Source: Marsupella aquatica (lineage: Eukaryota > Marchantiophyta). Taken from it: a DNA stretch of 64,000 nucleotides. The position numbers and the translations under genes were made by a program. This document shows positions 53,464 through 62,940 of this stretch, one piece after another (positions within the stretch are counted from its first letter, which is position 1; every line of letters starts with the position of its first letter). The notes under the pieces were generated by a model that was given only the letters and a program-made list of their open reading frames with translations, had not been told where the DNA came from and made no database searches. The DNA lies in assembly GCA_973895155.1 (NCBI GenBank), contig OZ316893.1, forward strand, positions 16,864,001-16,928,000, written 5' to 3'.

Positions 53464-53621
53464 TCCGGTCTGCAGTGATTAGGTGGCCCGTGTGTACATG
53501 GCCTCTAGGAAACGTACAAAGGTTGACCACCCGCCTCTGTTGTCCGGTCTGCAGTGATTAGGTGGCCCGTGTGTACATGGCCTCTAGGAAACGTACAAAG
53601 GTTGACCACCCGCCTCTGTTG
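53464..53621 (+). repeat. 79-bp perfect tandem duplication over the BRCT start region
   Basis: TCCGGTCTGCAGTGATTAGG begins at 53464 and again at 53543; the two 79-bp units are identical. Each contains the ATG of the BRCT reading frame. The first copy runs into a TGA after 19 codons in the second unit, so it becomes an upstream ORF. Confidence 0.9.
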
Positions 53622-54425
53622 GCTGGAATCAAAGCCATTTTGATTCCTGGCCACTATGGGTTCACCCAAGTGAGTTGGCCAATCGTACAAAAACGATTCT
53701 CAGAGTTCCATGGGACTGAAGTCAAGGACATCACTCCACAGACTACACATGTTGTTGCGGGGACATGGCTGGATGTGATGAACAAGTGGTCATGGTCCTT
53801 CATTGATTCTGCCATTACCAACCAAGGTCTAAAAGTAGTTGAAGTCTCTTGGCTGACCGATTCTGTTAAACATAGGTGTGTACAGAGTACTGAGCAATAT
53901 GAGTTGTGGGAGAGTGAGGAGGCCACTGCAGAGGCTTTGGCTGAAAAGGAAGCCTATGAAGCAGCGGCAGAGAAACCCAACTTTGCTTCTGTCCAATATG
54001 GACCTGTTGTCAACATAGGACACCATCCTATGCGTGCAGATGCTATATTGAATGAGCATGGCAAGGAGAGAAATACCATTATGAAGGGGTTCAGTGTGGT
54101 ATTTGCAGAAGAAGGAATTGGGGAGACTAAGTGCAGACTGTACAAGTCTATAGTTGTTGAGCTAGGTGGGACAGTGGAGGAGAGTCTAACAGAAACCTCC
54201 ACTCATGTTGTAGGTCTGTCATACATGAAAATATGCAGAAAATTCTTTAAGACAACAGTGCGTGATTTTGTCATGAACAACAATCTTTGGGTGCTTTCCC
54301 CTGATTGGCTTCTGGAATCAGCAGCTAGAGGGAAGCGACAGAATGCTTGGGACTTTGATATTTTTGAGGCCTGGCCCTCCAAGATTCAGTGGAGATGTAT
54401 GCTTAGCAAAGGTGGGAGAGAGTGA
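53577..54425 (+). CDS. tandem-BRCT protein carried by CACTA-2, 282 aa
   Basis: An intact, intronless ORF from ATG 53577 (MASRKRTKVDHPP, basic, nuclear-signal-like). BRCT 1 spans about residues 14-110, with a TTHVVAGTW strand and the conserved Trp in VVEVSWLTDSV. A charged Glu/Ala linker (EEATAEALAEKEAYEAAAEK) follows. BRCT 2 spans about 170-270, with LGGTVEESLTETSTHVV and Trp in VLSPDWLLESA. Tandem BRCT modules bind phosphoproteins or DNA ends in repair and checkpoint complexes. The order and spacing recall repair proteins such as ligase IV or XRCC1, but no catalytic domain is present. It sits between PHD and TNP2, where CACTA-1 has nothing. It may be a captured host gene; a role in repair after transposition is a hypothesis. 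The duplication upstream creates a decoy start. Confidence 0.78.
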   Translation: MASRKRTKVDHPPLLAGIKAILIPGHYGFTQVSWPIVQKRFSEFHGTEVKDITPQTTHVVAGTWLDVMNKWSWSFIDSAITNQGLKVVEVSWLTDSVKHRCVQSTEQYELWESEEATAEALAEKEAYEAAAEKPNFASVQYGPVVNIGHHPMRADAILNEHGKERNTIMKGFSVVFAEEGIGETKCRLYKSIVVELGGTVEESLTETSTHVVGLSYMKICRKFFKTTVRDFVMNNNLWVLSPDWLLESAARGKRQNAWDFDIFEAWPSKIQWRCMLSKGGRE

Positions 54426-54601
54426 GGAGTAGGAGTCCCTCATATTTTTGTATAAAACACAATTTTGTAATAAATGTGATCCTTGAACTAACTCATCTTG
54501 TCATGGTTGGTCGCAGTTGAAGTGATTGTTGTTTCCTGCTGCGTGGGGTGTGACTGTGAATCTACTTGCTGGGCTCTGTTTGGCTGAAGACTTTGGTGGG
54601 T

Positions 54602-55135
54602 ATGCTGCCTCTTCCAGACCGTCAGGCCCTATGTAGGGTCCTCCTACGGGTTGCATTGTGCATGGCTACTGCTTGGGCTTACTTGTGTGGATTGGTAACC
54701 AGACAGAGTGTAGCTCCATCCGAGATAATGCCTGCAGACCTTGGATGTGTTGTGAATGCTGTGGTGAATGAGGATGCACAGTCGGAAGAGGACATTTACT
54801 TTTCAGCAGATGAGTTAGACAAGCACGATGCTGTAGGTGGTTCCTTGTTGCCTGATTTGGCAGATGATATAGTTCTTACACATGTCTGGCCGAGGGTTCT
54901 TGTGGTGTCTGGCGCACAAGATATCTGCAAATATAGACTAATTAGTACCCAGTGGAGGGACTTGGTAGCAACATGTGCACCATGGAGGGCACTGCTGCCA
55001 CTGCTTGTAGGCACGGATCGAAGACCACCATGGCATGAGCAGGGTTTAGACCTTGATGACTTAATGTACATGCCTGAGTACCTCAGGGCTGAGTGGCATC
55101 GACAACAGGATTGGTATCCGTATTTGATGTGGTAG
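54602..55135 (+). CDS. F-box-like protein carried by CACTA-2, 177 aa
   Basis: An open frame from the first ATG (MLPLPDRQALCR). Residues about 13-38 form a hydrophobic stretch (LLRVALCMATAWAYLCGLV) that may span a membrane or be a buried helix. Residues about 90-145 read LPDLADDIVLTHVWPRVL...CKYRLISTQWRDLV, the pattern of an F-box (helix starting LP-L-DD, then a Leu/Val/Trp core and a Cys/Arg/Trp end). F-box proteins recruit targets to SCF ubiquitin ligases. No substrate-binding repeats follow, so it is short for the family. It stands 176 bp after the BRCT gene and 326 bp before TNP2, same strand. Assignment is moderate to weak. Confidence 0.45.
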   Translation: MLPLPDRQALCRVLLRVALCMATAWAYLCGLVTRQSVAPSEIMPADLGCVVNAVVNEDAQSEEDIYFSADELDKHDAVGGSLLPDLADDIVLTHVWPRVLVVSGAQDICKYRLISTQWRDLVATCAPWRALLPLLVGTDRRPPWHEQGLDLDDLMYMPEYLRAEWHRQQDWYPYLMW

Positions 55136-55461
55136 TAAGATGAGGACATCTCACACCGGTCTCGCACCTGGCACCTGTGTCTATGACTATACATGATTGG
55201 ACTCTGATATGGTCATGGATGTACGTGCAGAGGCAGTACATGTGAGGACAGCGGAGGAGTTGACACCCTCAAACATTTAGGAATTTTGTCTCATTCACTT
55301 GAGAATAGGTACATGACTCAGGCACCTATATTTTTTGTTTTTTTGTTTTTTTGGAACGTTACGTATTTTGGCAAGTACAGTCGGGGGTGAAATCCTTAAC
55401 AGGAAGTGTATTTTTCACTTGCATAATAAAATGACAGGGTGCTGAGTGCGTGTGTATAGTG
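55136..55461. other. spacer before CACTA-2 TNP2
   Basis: AT-rich with a TTTTTTG homopolymer cluster at 55330-55352. It probably holds the TNP2 promoter and leader. No ORF of interest. Confidence 0.45.
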
Positions 55462-58400
55462 ATGGCTCCAAGGTTGCCTCTTCACAACCCATTTAGGATT
55501 AGGCATCATGATTCTAAATTGTGGATGCGTGAACAAGCCCGGGCCGCCCAAGGTAGGAGTAGGAGGATGAGATGCCCATGCACACAGTGCCAAGGATTCA
55601 AGTCGTTGAGTTTGAACACTGTGCACCTTCACCTGCTGCGGCATGAAAGGCACCCTCGGTGGAGGGTTTGGAATGTACCAGCAGAAGAAGACTCCTCTGA
55701 TGAAGAGTGGAGAACTGACTTTGTGGATTCTAATACAGCTAGGCGTAGAGACTACGTAGAGCAGGACATAGACTGTGCAGAGGATGGTCCTGGGGTCCAA
55801 CATGAGAACGTGGATGACCAAGATGGAGATGCAGAGGCAGTCACTGAGGACGGTGGGATGGATGTCCCAAGAATGGTTCAAGAGATTTTTGAAGACCTTG
55901 ATGCTTTTTACGACACAGTGGAATCAGAAGAGGACAATGAACCGCAGCCACACATTGGCGACGGCCAAGCTCAACCTGACTTTGACATTGGGGAAGGTGC
56001 AGCAGAGAGGGAGTGGGTGTTTGGGGGCCCAAAACACATCAAAGAAGCTTGCATTCCTATCTACGAGGGGTCGAACTGCTCCAAGCTGGGTTTTGTCGTG
56101 TTGTTGTTGAACATCTATGGCAATCACAATGTTCCCAATATATTTGTGACAGAGTTGTTGACCTTCCTGCGCCGAAATGTGTTACCAGATGGTAATTCAA
56201 TTCCAAAAAATATGTACGAGGCTAGGAAATTGATGTCTAACCTTGGGCTGAACTATGTGTCTATTGACGCATGCCCTGATGGGTGTGTTCTCTTTCGCAA
56301 AGAGCATGCAGATAAATTGACATGCCCTCATTGTGGTAAGCACAGGTACAAGAATGTAGGGAAATGTACACACCCTGCCAAGGTTCTTCGTCATTTTCCT
56401 CTCATTCCTAGACTACAACGTCTGTTTAGATGCCCTGCCATTTCCAAGCTGATGACATGGACTCCTGATAACAAGAGCAGTGATGGCCTGCAGCGTCACA
56501 TTGGAGATTCCAACCATTGGAAATTTGTTGATGAGAGGTGGCCACAGTTTGCTGCAGAGAAGCGGAACTTTCGATTTGGTCTATCACTGGATGGAGTAAA
56601 CCCATTTGGAGACAAAAACAACCGTTATTCATGTTGGCCGGTTACGCTGCTAAATTACAACCTTCCCCCATGGATGACTACAAAGAGGTTTTTTGTCATG
56701 ATGGTGCTGTTAATCCCTGGACCAGCTTCTGTGACCGAGCAATTCATAGATATCATGTTGGCTCCAGCAGTGGAAGAGTGGAAGACTTTGTGGATAGAAG
56801 GGGTGTTAACCCATGATGTTCTGAAGGGGCTTCTTCGACCCAGCCCCTTTAGACTGCATGCAATTTGTTTGCTGGATATAGCAGATTACCCAGGCCATGG
56901 CATCATATCTGGACGAGTGACAAAGGGCTATGTGGGGTGCACACCATGTGGGAAAAATGTGACAAGTGAGTGGTCGCATGCCCTGCACAGTATGAAATTT
57001 CAGGGGCATAGAAGGTATCTGCCTGTTGATCATCCTTACAGGCACACACGGTCTCAAATTGCACACTTCAACAACAAAACAGAGCTTCGTGGCCCACCAC
57101 AGAGGGTCACCAGAGAGCAAGTCCTGAGGTGGGCAGCCAGGAAGGCTGATTGGGACAAGAGAAGTGCCACTGATCGAGAACCTGAGGATCCAGTGGTGAA
57201 ACACGGTGTGAAAAGACAGACCTTGATGGACTTGGAGTTGGAGTACTGGAGGGTAATGTACTTAGCCTCCAGCCCCTGTATGATTGCAATTTTAGATTGG
57301 AGCAATGGTGGATTGATGTTGGTTACAATCCTCTTATGTGGTTAATTAGTGTTTCTGTTGTTGAATTCTTTGCTTTGTGGAGTGCAGGAATTCGAGCCCA
57401 GCAAACACAATGTGGACGTCATGCACATTGAGAAAAATATTTGTGAGAGCTTGCTGAAGTTCTTGTCGGGTGAGAAAGATACAGGAGCAGTTCGAGCTGA
57501 TATGCAACAGAAGGGGATTCGCCCTCACCTTTGGTTGAAGCCCCATGCAAGCAATCCCAATGTACTTCTCAAGTTCCAAGCTCCCTATGTGTGCACACAG
57601 GATGAATGGAAGACATTCTTGTATAGATTGAGCTGTCTGAAAGTGCCCTTTGGCTATGCTGGTGCCTTCAAGAAGCATATTACAAAGAATAAACTTGGCA
57701 GTATGAAAACACATGACTACCATGTGTTGATGCAGCACATTCTGCCCCTATGCCTCAGAGGTCTCATGCAGAAACCAGTCCGTAATGTCATTCTTCGACT
57801 GTGCAATGTATTTGGCCGTATATGTGTGAAAGTGTGGGATCCCCAAGGATTGGAGCAGTTGAAGCAGGATGCTGCTTATGTCCTCTGTGACTTGGAGATA
57901 TACTTCCCCCCTGCTTTCTTTGATGTTATGACTCATCTCCTAATCCATGTGGTAGAAGAGCTAGGGCAGTATGGGCCAGTCAGTACCAGATGGATGTACC
58001 CTATGGAGCGATACATGAAGTTGTTGAAAGGTCATGTGAGAACATACTACAGGCCAGAGGCTTCCATGGCATTGGGGTACATTAAGGATGAGACGTTGGG
58101 ATTCCTAACAGAGTACATGGCTGGGTCTGGTGAAGCTATGACAAGAGTTTGGAAATCTGGTGAAGATGATGGAGTGAGTGGCGAGGTTGTTGAAGGTGTG
58201 GGACGTGCTGTTCAGCTGCCTGTTGCGATTCGAGACAAGGCTCATTCATATGTGCTGGCAAACACAGAGCCTATGCAACCATGGTGGAGGTGAGTGATTG
58301 AATTGACTTGCCTTTGTTGTGATGCTTCTTGTCAGTTCCAAGGGTGATCTTAGGTTGTCATGTGTTGTTTAGACCTAACTATGCCTGTACCTCATATTGC

Positions 58401-59162
58401 AGGGAATATGATATGCAAAAAGCTGCACACTCTGGGCAGCAGGATCCCTTCCCACAGTTCGAGCAGTGGATTTGGGTGACAATTCGAGAGCATAGTAGAC
58501 ATCACCCAGATATGGAGAAGGATTTGTATCTTCTATCTGTGCCACCACGATTGTCTATTCTGACCTACAAACGGATGAGAGCTTATGGAAATCATTATCG
58601 AGTGAGGGATGAGCAGGGTGACCATTGTGTATCATATGATTGTGGTTTGATTTTTGTGTTTGAGCAGAGAACCTCTGAAGAACAGAGGGGGTGGATGAAG
58701 ATGGGTTACGTGGGGGAGTTGACCGACATTTGGGTGTTGAATTATGGTAACACAAGTGTCCCAGTGATATTGATGAAGGGATCATGGGTGAAATCAGAGT
58801 GGCAGAGACCAAGGGCCACCATGAAGCGTGATCATGATGGGTTCTTGTTGGCCAATTTTAGGTCCAGAGTACCAGAATGGTCTGAGCCTTTTGTTTTCCC
58901 TAGCCAAGTTGAACAGGCTTTCTTTGCAGATGTGGAGGAGTCACATGGCTGGAGGGTGGTATGCCATAGCCAAGCACGGAACAGGCGGATGGATGGAAGT
59001 AAAGTAGAGTTCAGTTTGGATGACCATGCTGCATTCGAGCATCCTAGTCATGAGACTGTACTTCCAACTCGGGCAGGGACTGACTACATCCCCTTAACAT
59101 TGAGAGAGACATATGATGAACCTGGGCAAATGGAATATGATGAGGTTGATGATTTGCAATAG
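55462..59162 (+). CDS. CACTA-2 TNP2-family transposase, three exons, 1150 aa, intact
   Basis: Exon 1 is 55462-57252, exon 2 57388-58289, exon 3 58403-59162. Every junction is GT/AG, phases match and no stop intervenes. The N-terminal transposase-associated zinc motif reads CPCTQCQG...HLLRHERH. An acidic linker follows. The TNP2 core has LSLDGVNPFGDKNNR (Asp377) and YNLPPWMTTKRFFVMM. Exon 2 has DVMHIEKN (Asp607) and the DUF4218 segment (HDYHVLMQHILPL, MYPMERYMKLLKGHVRTYYRPEASMALGY). Exon 3 has DUF4216 (NTSVPVILMKGSW, FPSQVEQAFF). Exon positions equal those of CACTA-1, so the two are homologues of one lineage, though well diverged in sequence. The start is the ATG at 55462; the frame begins four codons earlier at a GTG. 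Likely able to encode an active nuclease. Confidence 0.92.
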
Positions 59163-59339
59163 GCAACAGCTGGCGATTGGCAAGTATGAGGTTGAGGATG
59201 ACTACCTGCACAGAGTCACATAACGGGAATTGCTGCCTGGAATGATGTTTAGGATAGTTGGATATGCATGAAATTGATTGATACTTTGAATTTAGTGTGC
59301 TGATTCTCCCTGTTTGGTTGTGGGTGCTGTGCAGAAGCT

Positions 59340-62300
59340 ATGGGGGAAGAGGGTGATGACATGGAGACAGACATGGGGCTTGGAGAGTGGGGTGAAGAGG
59401 AAAGATTGGATATGGATGGAGACCCAGATGCAGGGGGCTCACAGAAAAATGCACCTGTGCAAGATGCACAGGGCCCTCATCAAGTCCCAGGTAGGTGGGC
59501 AGTTAGAGAGAAATCACATAATCCATACCCTAGAAGGAGCCAGAGTTATTGGCAAGGGACGCCTGATAATTATGATGATGACTATGATGGAGCAGAAGAT
59601 GGATGGGATGAATATGAACACCCAGAGCGTGGTAGAGACGGGTACAGAGGGCAATGGAAAGGTGAGGAGGATGATTGGACAAGTAAGTGCCTTGTGCTAG
59701 TGATTTTGTGATGGTAGTAGAGATTTAGCTCAATATGCACTTATCTGATGTGTAGCTAGGGCAAAGAGTTTATCTTACAGGTCCATGAGTGTGGCATGTA
59801 CCTGTTGGTATGCAGACTCTGATTGGGACAATCACGAAAACAACAAAGGCCATCCACGTTCAGATAGGAGGCAATCATTCACAGGCGGGAGAAACGCCCC
59901 TAATTCATCAAGACAAAGCAATAGGACAGGTGGTCCAGAACCATCTATGCGCCAAGGGAGAGGTAACTTGGTCATTGCAGAATTGCTCTGAAGTCCACTG
60001 TATATTTGGCAGCGGGATTTATGATTCATACTTACCTAATGTAAGTGACTGTAAATGGATCCTGTAAATGTGCAGGGACTCCACGGAGGTTTGGACAATG
60101 CAATCCAGGCCGTGGGGGGAGATCAGGCCGTGGAGGGACCCCAGGCCGTGGGGGGACACCAGGCCGTGGAGGGACACCTAGTAGCGCTTCAGGGAGTACC
60201 AAGGCAGGAGACAGTAACAAATTTGGTAAAGTAGAAGTGAATTCCGAAGGTTGGATAACTCCCACATGTGATGGTAAGAACCGTTGGCATTCTGACCTAA
60301 GAGGAGAAGTATTGCGTTGGTTAGATTTGAGCATTACAGAGTTTAGGAGTCAGAACAAAGCTGATTGGGCTGCTATCTGCAAGGACATTCTTGAATGGTG
60401 GGAGTATGTTGGTAATGATGGTAAGGGCCCAGTTGAAGATTGCATATCAAATTATGCAATGAGGATTTTGAAACAAGAGAGGCATAGGTTGAAAAGGATG
60501 TGGATAGACAATGGTTCTAACAGGAGAATGCCACCACCCCCATCATTGGAACTGGATCAATGGACACGGTTAATCAAAGGGTTCATGTCGGAGGCTGGAC
60601 AGAGCAAGAGTGAACTGATGTCAAATGCTCGAGGCAAAGTGAAACACCTTCACAGGCTGGGAGAGGAAGTTATGCTCCAGTGAAAGAACAATTGGTAAGG
60701 CAGTGACATGCCTGATAGTAAGCCTCAAACTTATCATCTTGCTACCATTATTACATTTTCATTGACAATCAACACTTGGTTTCATTCATATGTATGTTGA
60801 TGTGGACTGCAGAAGAAATTGACAGGTGAAGAACCATCAGCACAAGAAGTGAGAGAGGAGTTCATGAAACAAAGGAGTGAGGTGACAAGTGTAACTTCCA
60901 AACAGGTGATTATGTTGTAATTCTGTATGTTCTGTGACTATTTGGCCTTGAGCATCAGAAAGAAATGTAGTAGGAAGTAAGCAACCAGTTCTTGGGGACA
61001 GTTATCTGAGATATGTAAGCTGTGTTTTGACAGGGAACTGTTACAACTCTCACAGAGATGTGTGAACGGTTGAAGTCATTAGAGTGTGGACTCCCTCGAG
61101 TGGAAAGTAAATTGGCTGATCGTTTGGATATTGTGGAGGTATCTGTAGCGAACCTTCTTGCATCAGTGGAATCTAATTTCAAGCTTGTGATTGAAAAATT
61201 GGGTGGTTCCCAACCAAACAATGAGGGCAACATTGTACAAAGTGTGCCCTTGTTAACAAAAAAGGGAATTGGCAAATCTGACACAGGTATGGAAATGACA
61301 CCGGCCCATTGTTCATTGTGTCCTATGTTCAAATGTTAGAAGTAAGTTTTCATGAATTGAGTGAATGGTTTGAATGCAGGAAGAGTGGAGGCAGAGAAGG
61401 ACCCTGTAATCAGTAAGCAGAAGGGCAAGAAGGTTGCTGAGACAGGTAACCTGCTATGATCCAGTACATTACATTTGAAAAGTGCATGGAGTTTTGTGAA
61501 GCTTAAGCCGGTTGGAGGTAATCTTTTCTGTAAGAACTGGTTGGATGAACTGGGATCTGAAGTGACATCATGATTGATGTATCAGGTGATTCAAAGAGCA
61601 ATAATGAAGAAGATGTGCCCAGTGCCTCAGTGACCATAGCCAAGGAGGTATCAGGTAAGCTGATGCTTTAAATTCCTCTATATGAATGTTGAGCAACAAT
61701 TCAGTGGTTAATAGATTCAACCTGAATATTGTGGTGTGTTTATTGATCAACAGAAGCAGACATGGAGCATATGGCAATGGCAAAGAAGGGGAAGAAGGCT
61801 GTTCATAATGGTAAGGAGATAGTGACAACTTTGTGGTTGGTGACATGTACATTTAGCACATGTGATGAGTGATTGACTTATGTTGGACATGACACTGAAT
61901 TGTAGTTGATGCAGAGTTGACAGACTCTCAACCAAGTGGGAGTAGGGTGAAGCGACGTCGAAACTTGGGAGCAACATTGGATGCAAGTAAGATTGTAGAT
62001 GCTTCAATTGAAGCAAGTACAATGTTGGCAGATACTGAGATGATGTCGCAGGGAAATCCTGCTACACAATCAGAAGTGTCAAATATGGATGCAGATTCTT
62101 TGAAGAAGAGTGTAGCCAATTCTCGATCACCAGCACAAAACACTTGTGCCAAAGTCATGACTCGCAACCAAGGTATGAATAATGTCATGTATAAGCCACC
62201 CAGGAAAGCCAAGAAAAACAGCCAGGGTAAGGTGGAGGTGATAGCCACAGCAGAGCCAGTCCATAATCTTCTATCATGGGAGGATGACTCGCAGGTATGT

Positions 62301-62510
62301 GTGGGTACAGGCATTTTGCGACCGGATCATGCAAAATTCCATGGCAAAGTGGTCCCGGATGACCATGTAGTAGTGTTGTTGACTACAATGATTGTATCTG
62401 ATTGTAATTTGCCATTTCCGAATAGAGACGATGATCCACCTCAGGAAATAATTGCAGATGCAGTAGGATCTCTTGTGCTCTGGCCATCAGAGTGTGTTAG
62501 TCTGCAGTGA
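59340..62510 (+). pseudogene. CACTA-2 TNPA/Tnp1-type gene, about nine exons, one frameshift
   Basis: Exon 1 is 59340-59682 (acidic, MGEEGDDMETD), exon 2 59816-59962, exon 3 from 60076. The first two junctions are in phase. Exon 3 has Gly/Arg-rich GRGGTPGRGGTP repeats and the Ptta/En/Spm core (LRGEVLRWLDLS, WEYVGNDG, RILKQERHRLKRMW). Near 60636 the frame slips. The original frame meets TGA at 60681, while another frame continues SETPSQAGRGSYAPVKEQL to a GTAAGG donor, matching CACTA-1 (TSHFGRGGHAAAAKRM). Small exons follow (from about 60813, 61035, 61380, 61586, 61754, 61909), ending with the Tnp1-like tail LPFPNRDDDPP...IADAVGSLVLWPSE, stop 62508-62510. The slip would truncate the product before the C-terminal domain. 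The conserved downstream exons suggest a recent break. Confidence 0.68.
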
Positions 62511-62940
62511 CTGAATGCAAGTGTAGATAGCATCATGTGAATTGTGTCACATTTTGACATTGCCTTGGAAAGATCCAAGAAATATCTGTACCAATTTTTC
62601 CATTTGGTAAAGAGGATGAAGGAGACGTTGTGTGTGACATTGATATTTCTGAATTCTGTATGTATGAAACAAGTGATTGATGTCAAACTATGGCTCTATG
62701 GTGATTGTCTATGATACTTGAATCTATTTTATCATTTCAGTATTAGTGTGTATGGTATAGAGGAATACTTTGTGACCTTCTTTGTAGTCTATGAAATTTG
62801 AATCTATGAATTCATATTAGTGTACATGGTATAGAAGATGGCTTTCTGAAACTATGTATTCTAATGTTAACATGATGAATGGTGAACTTATAGAGTGAGT
62901 TCATTCCAAGTACACAATAAAACATGAATGCAATATGTGT
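62511..62940. other. CACTA-2 3' flank
   Basis: No CACTA terminus seen. A roughly 78-bp direct repeat with TTAGTGT(G/A)(T/C)ATGGTATAGA(G/A)GA occurs at about 62743 and 62818. No strong GTCAT or TTGCGA enrichment, so the true subterminal region may be missing. Confidence 0.4.

Larger units (their letters stand above)
46308..62940 (+). mobile_element. CACTA-2, En/Spm-type transposon with PHD, BRCT and F-box-like genes
   Basis: The left end reads CACTAGTAGAAACCGGGGC at 46308, a standard CACTA terminus, with ACTAAG/AGACTA words behind it. On the plus strand follow a PHD gene (52235-52899), a tandem-BRCT gene (53577-54425), an F-box-like gene (54602-55135), a three-exon TNP2 (55462-59162) and a TNPA-like gene (59340-62510). 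The order PHD-TNP2-TNPA equals CACTA-1. No matching right terminus is visible; copia-B sequence begins at about 62940 and may have been inserted before the end. The right limit given is therefore where recognisable CACTA-2 sequence stops. Membership of the genes in the element starting at 46308 is inferred from orientation and distance. Confidence 0.72.
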
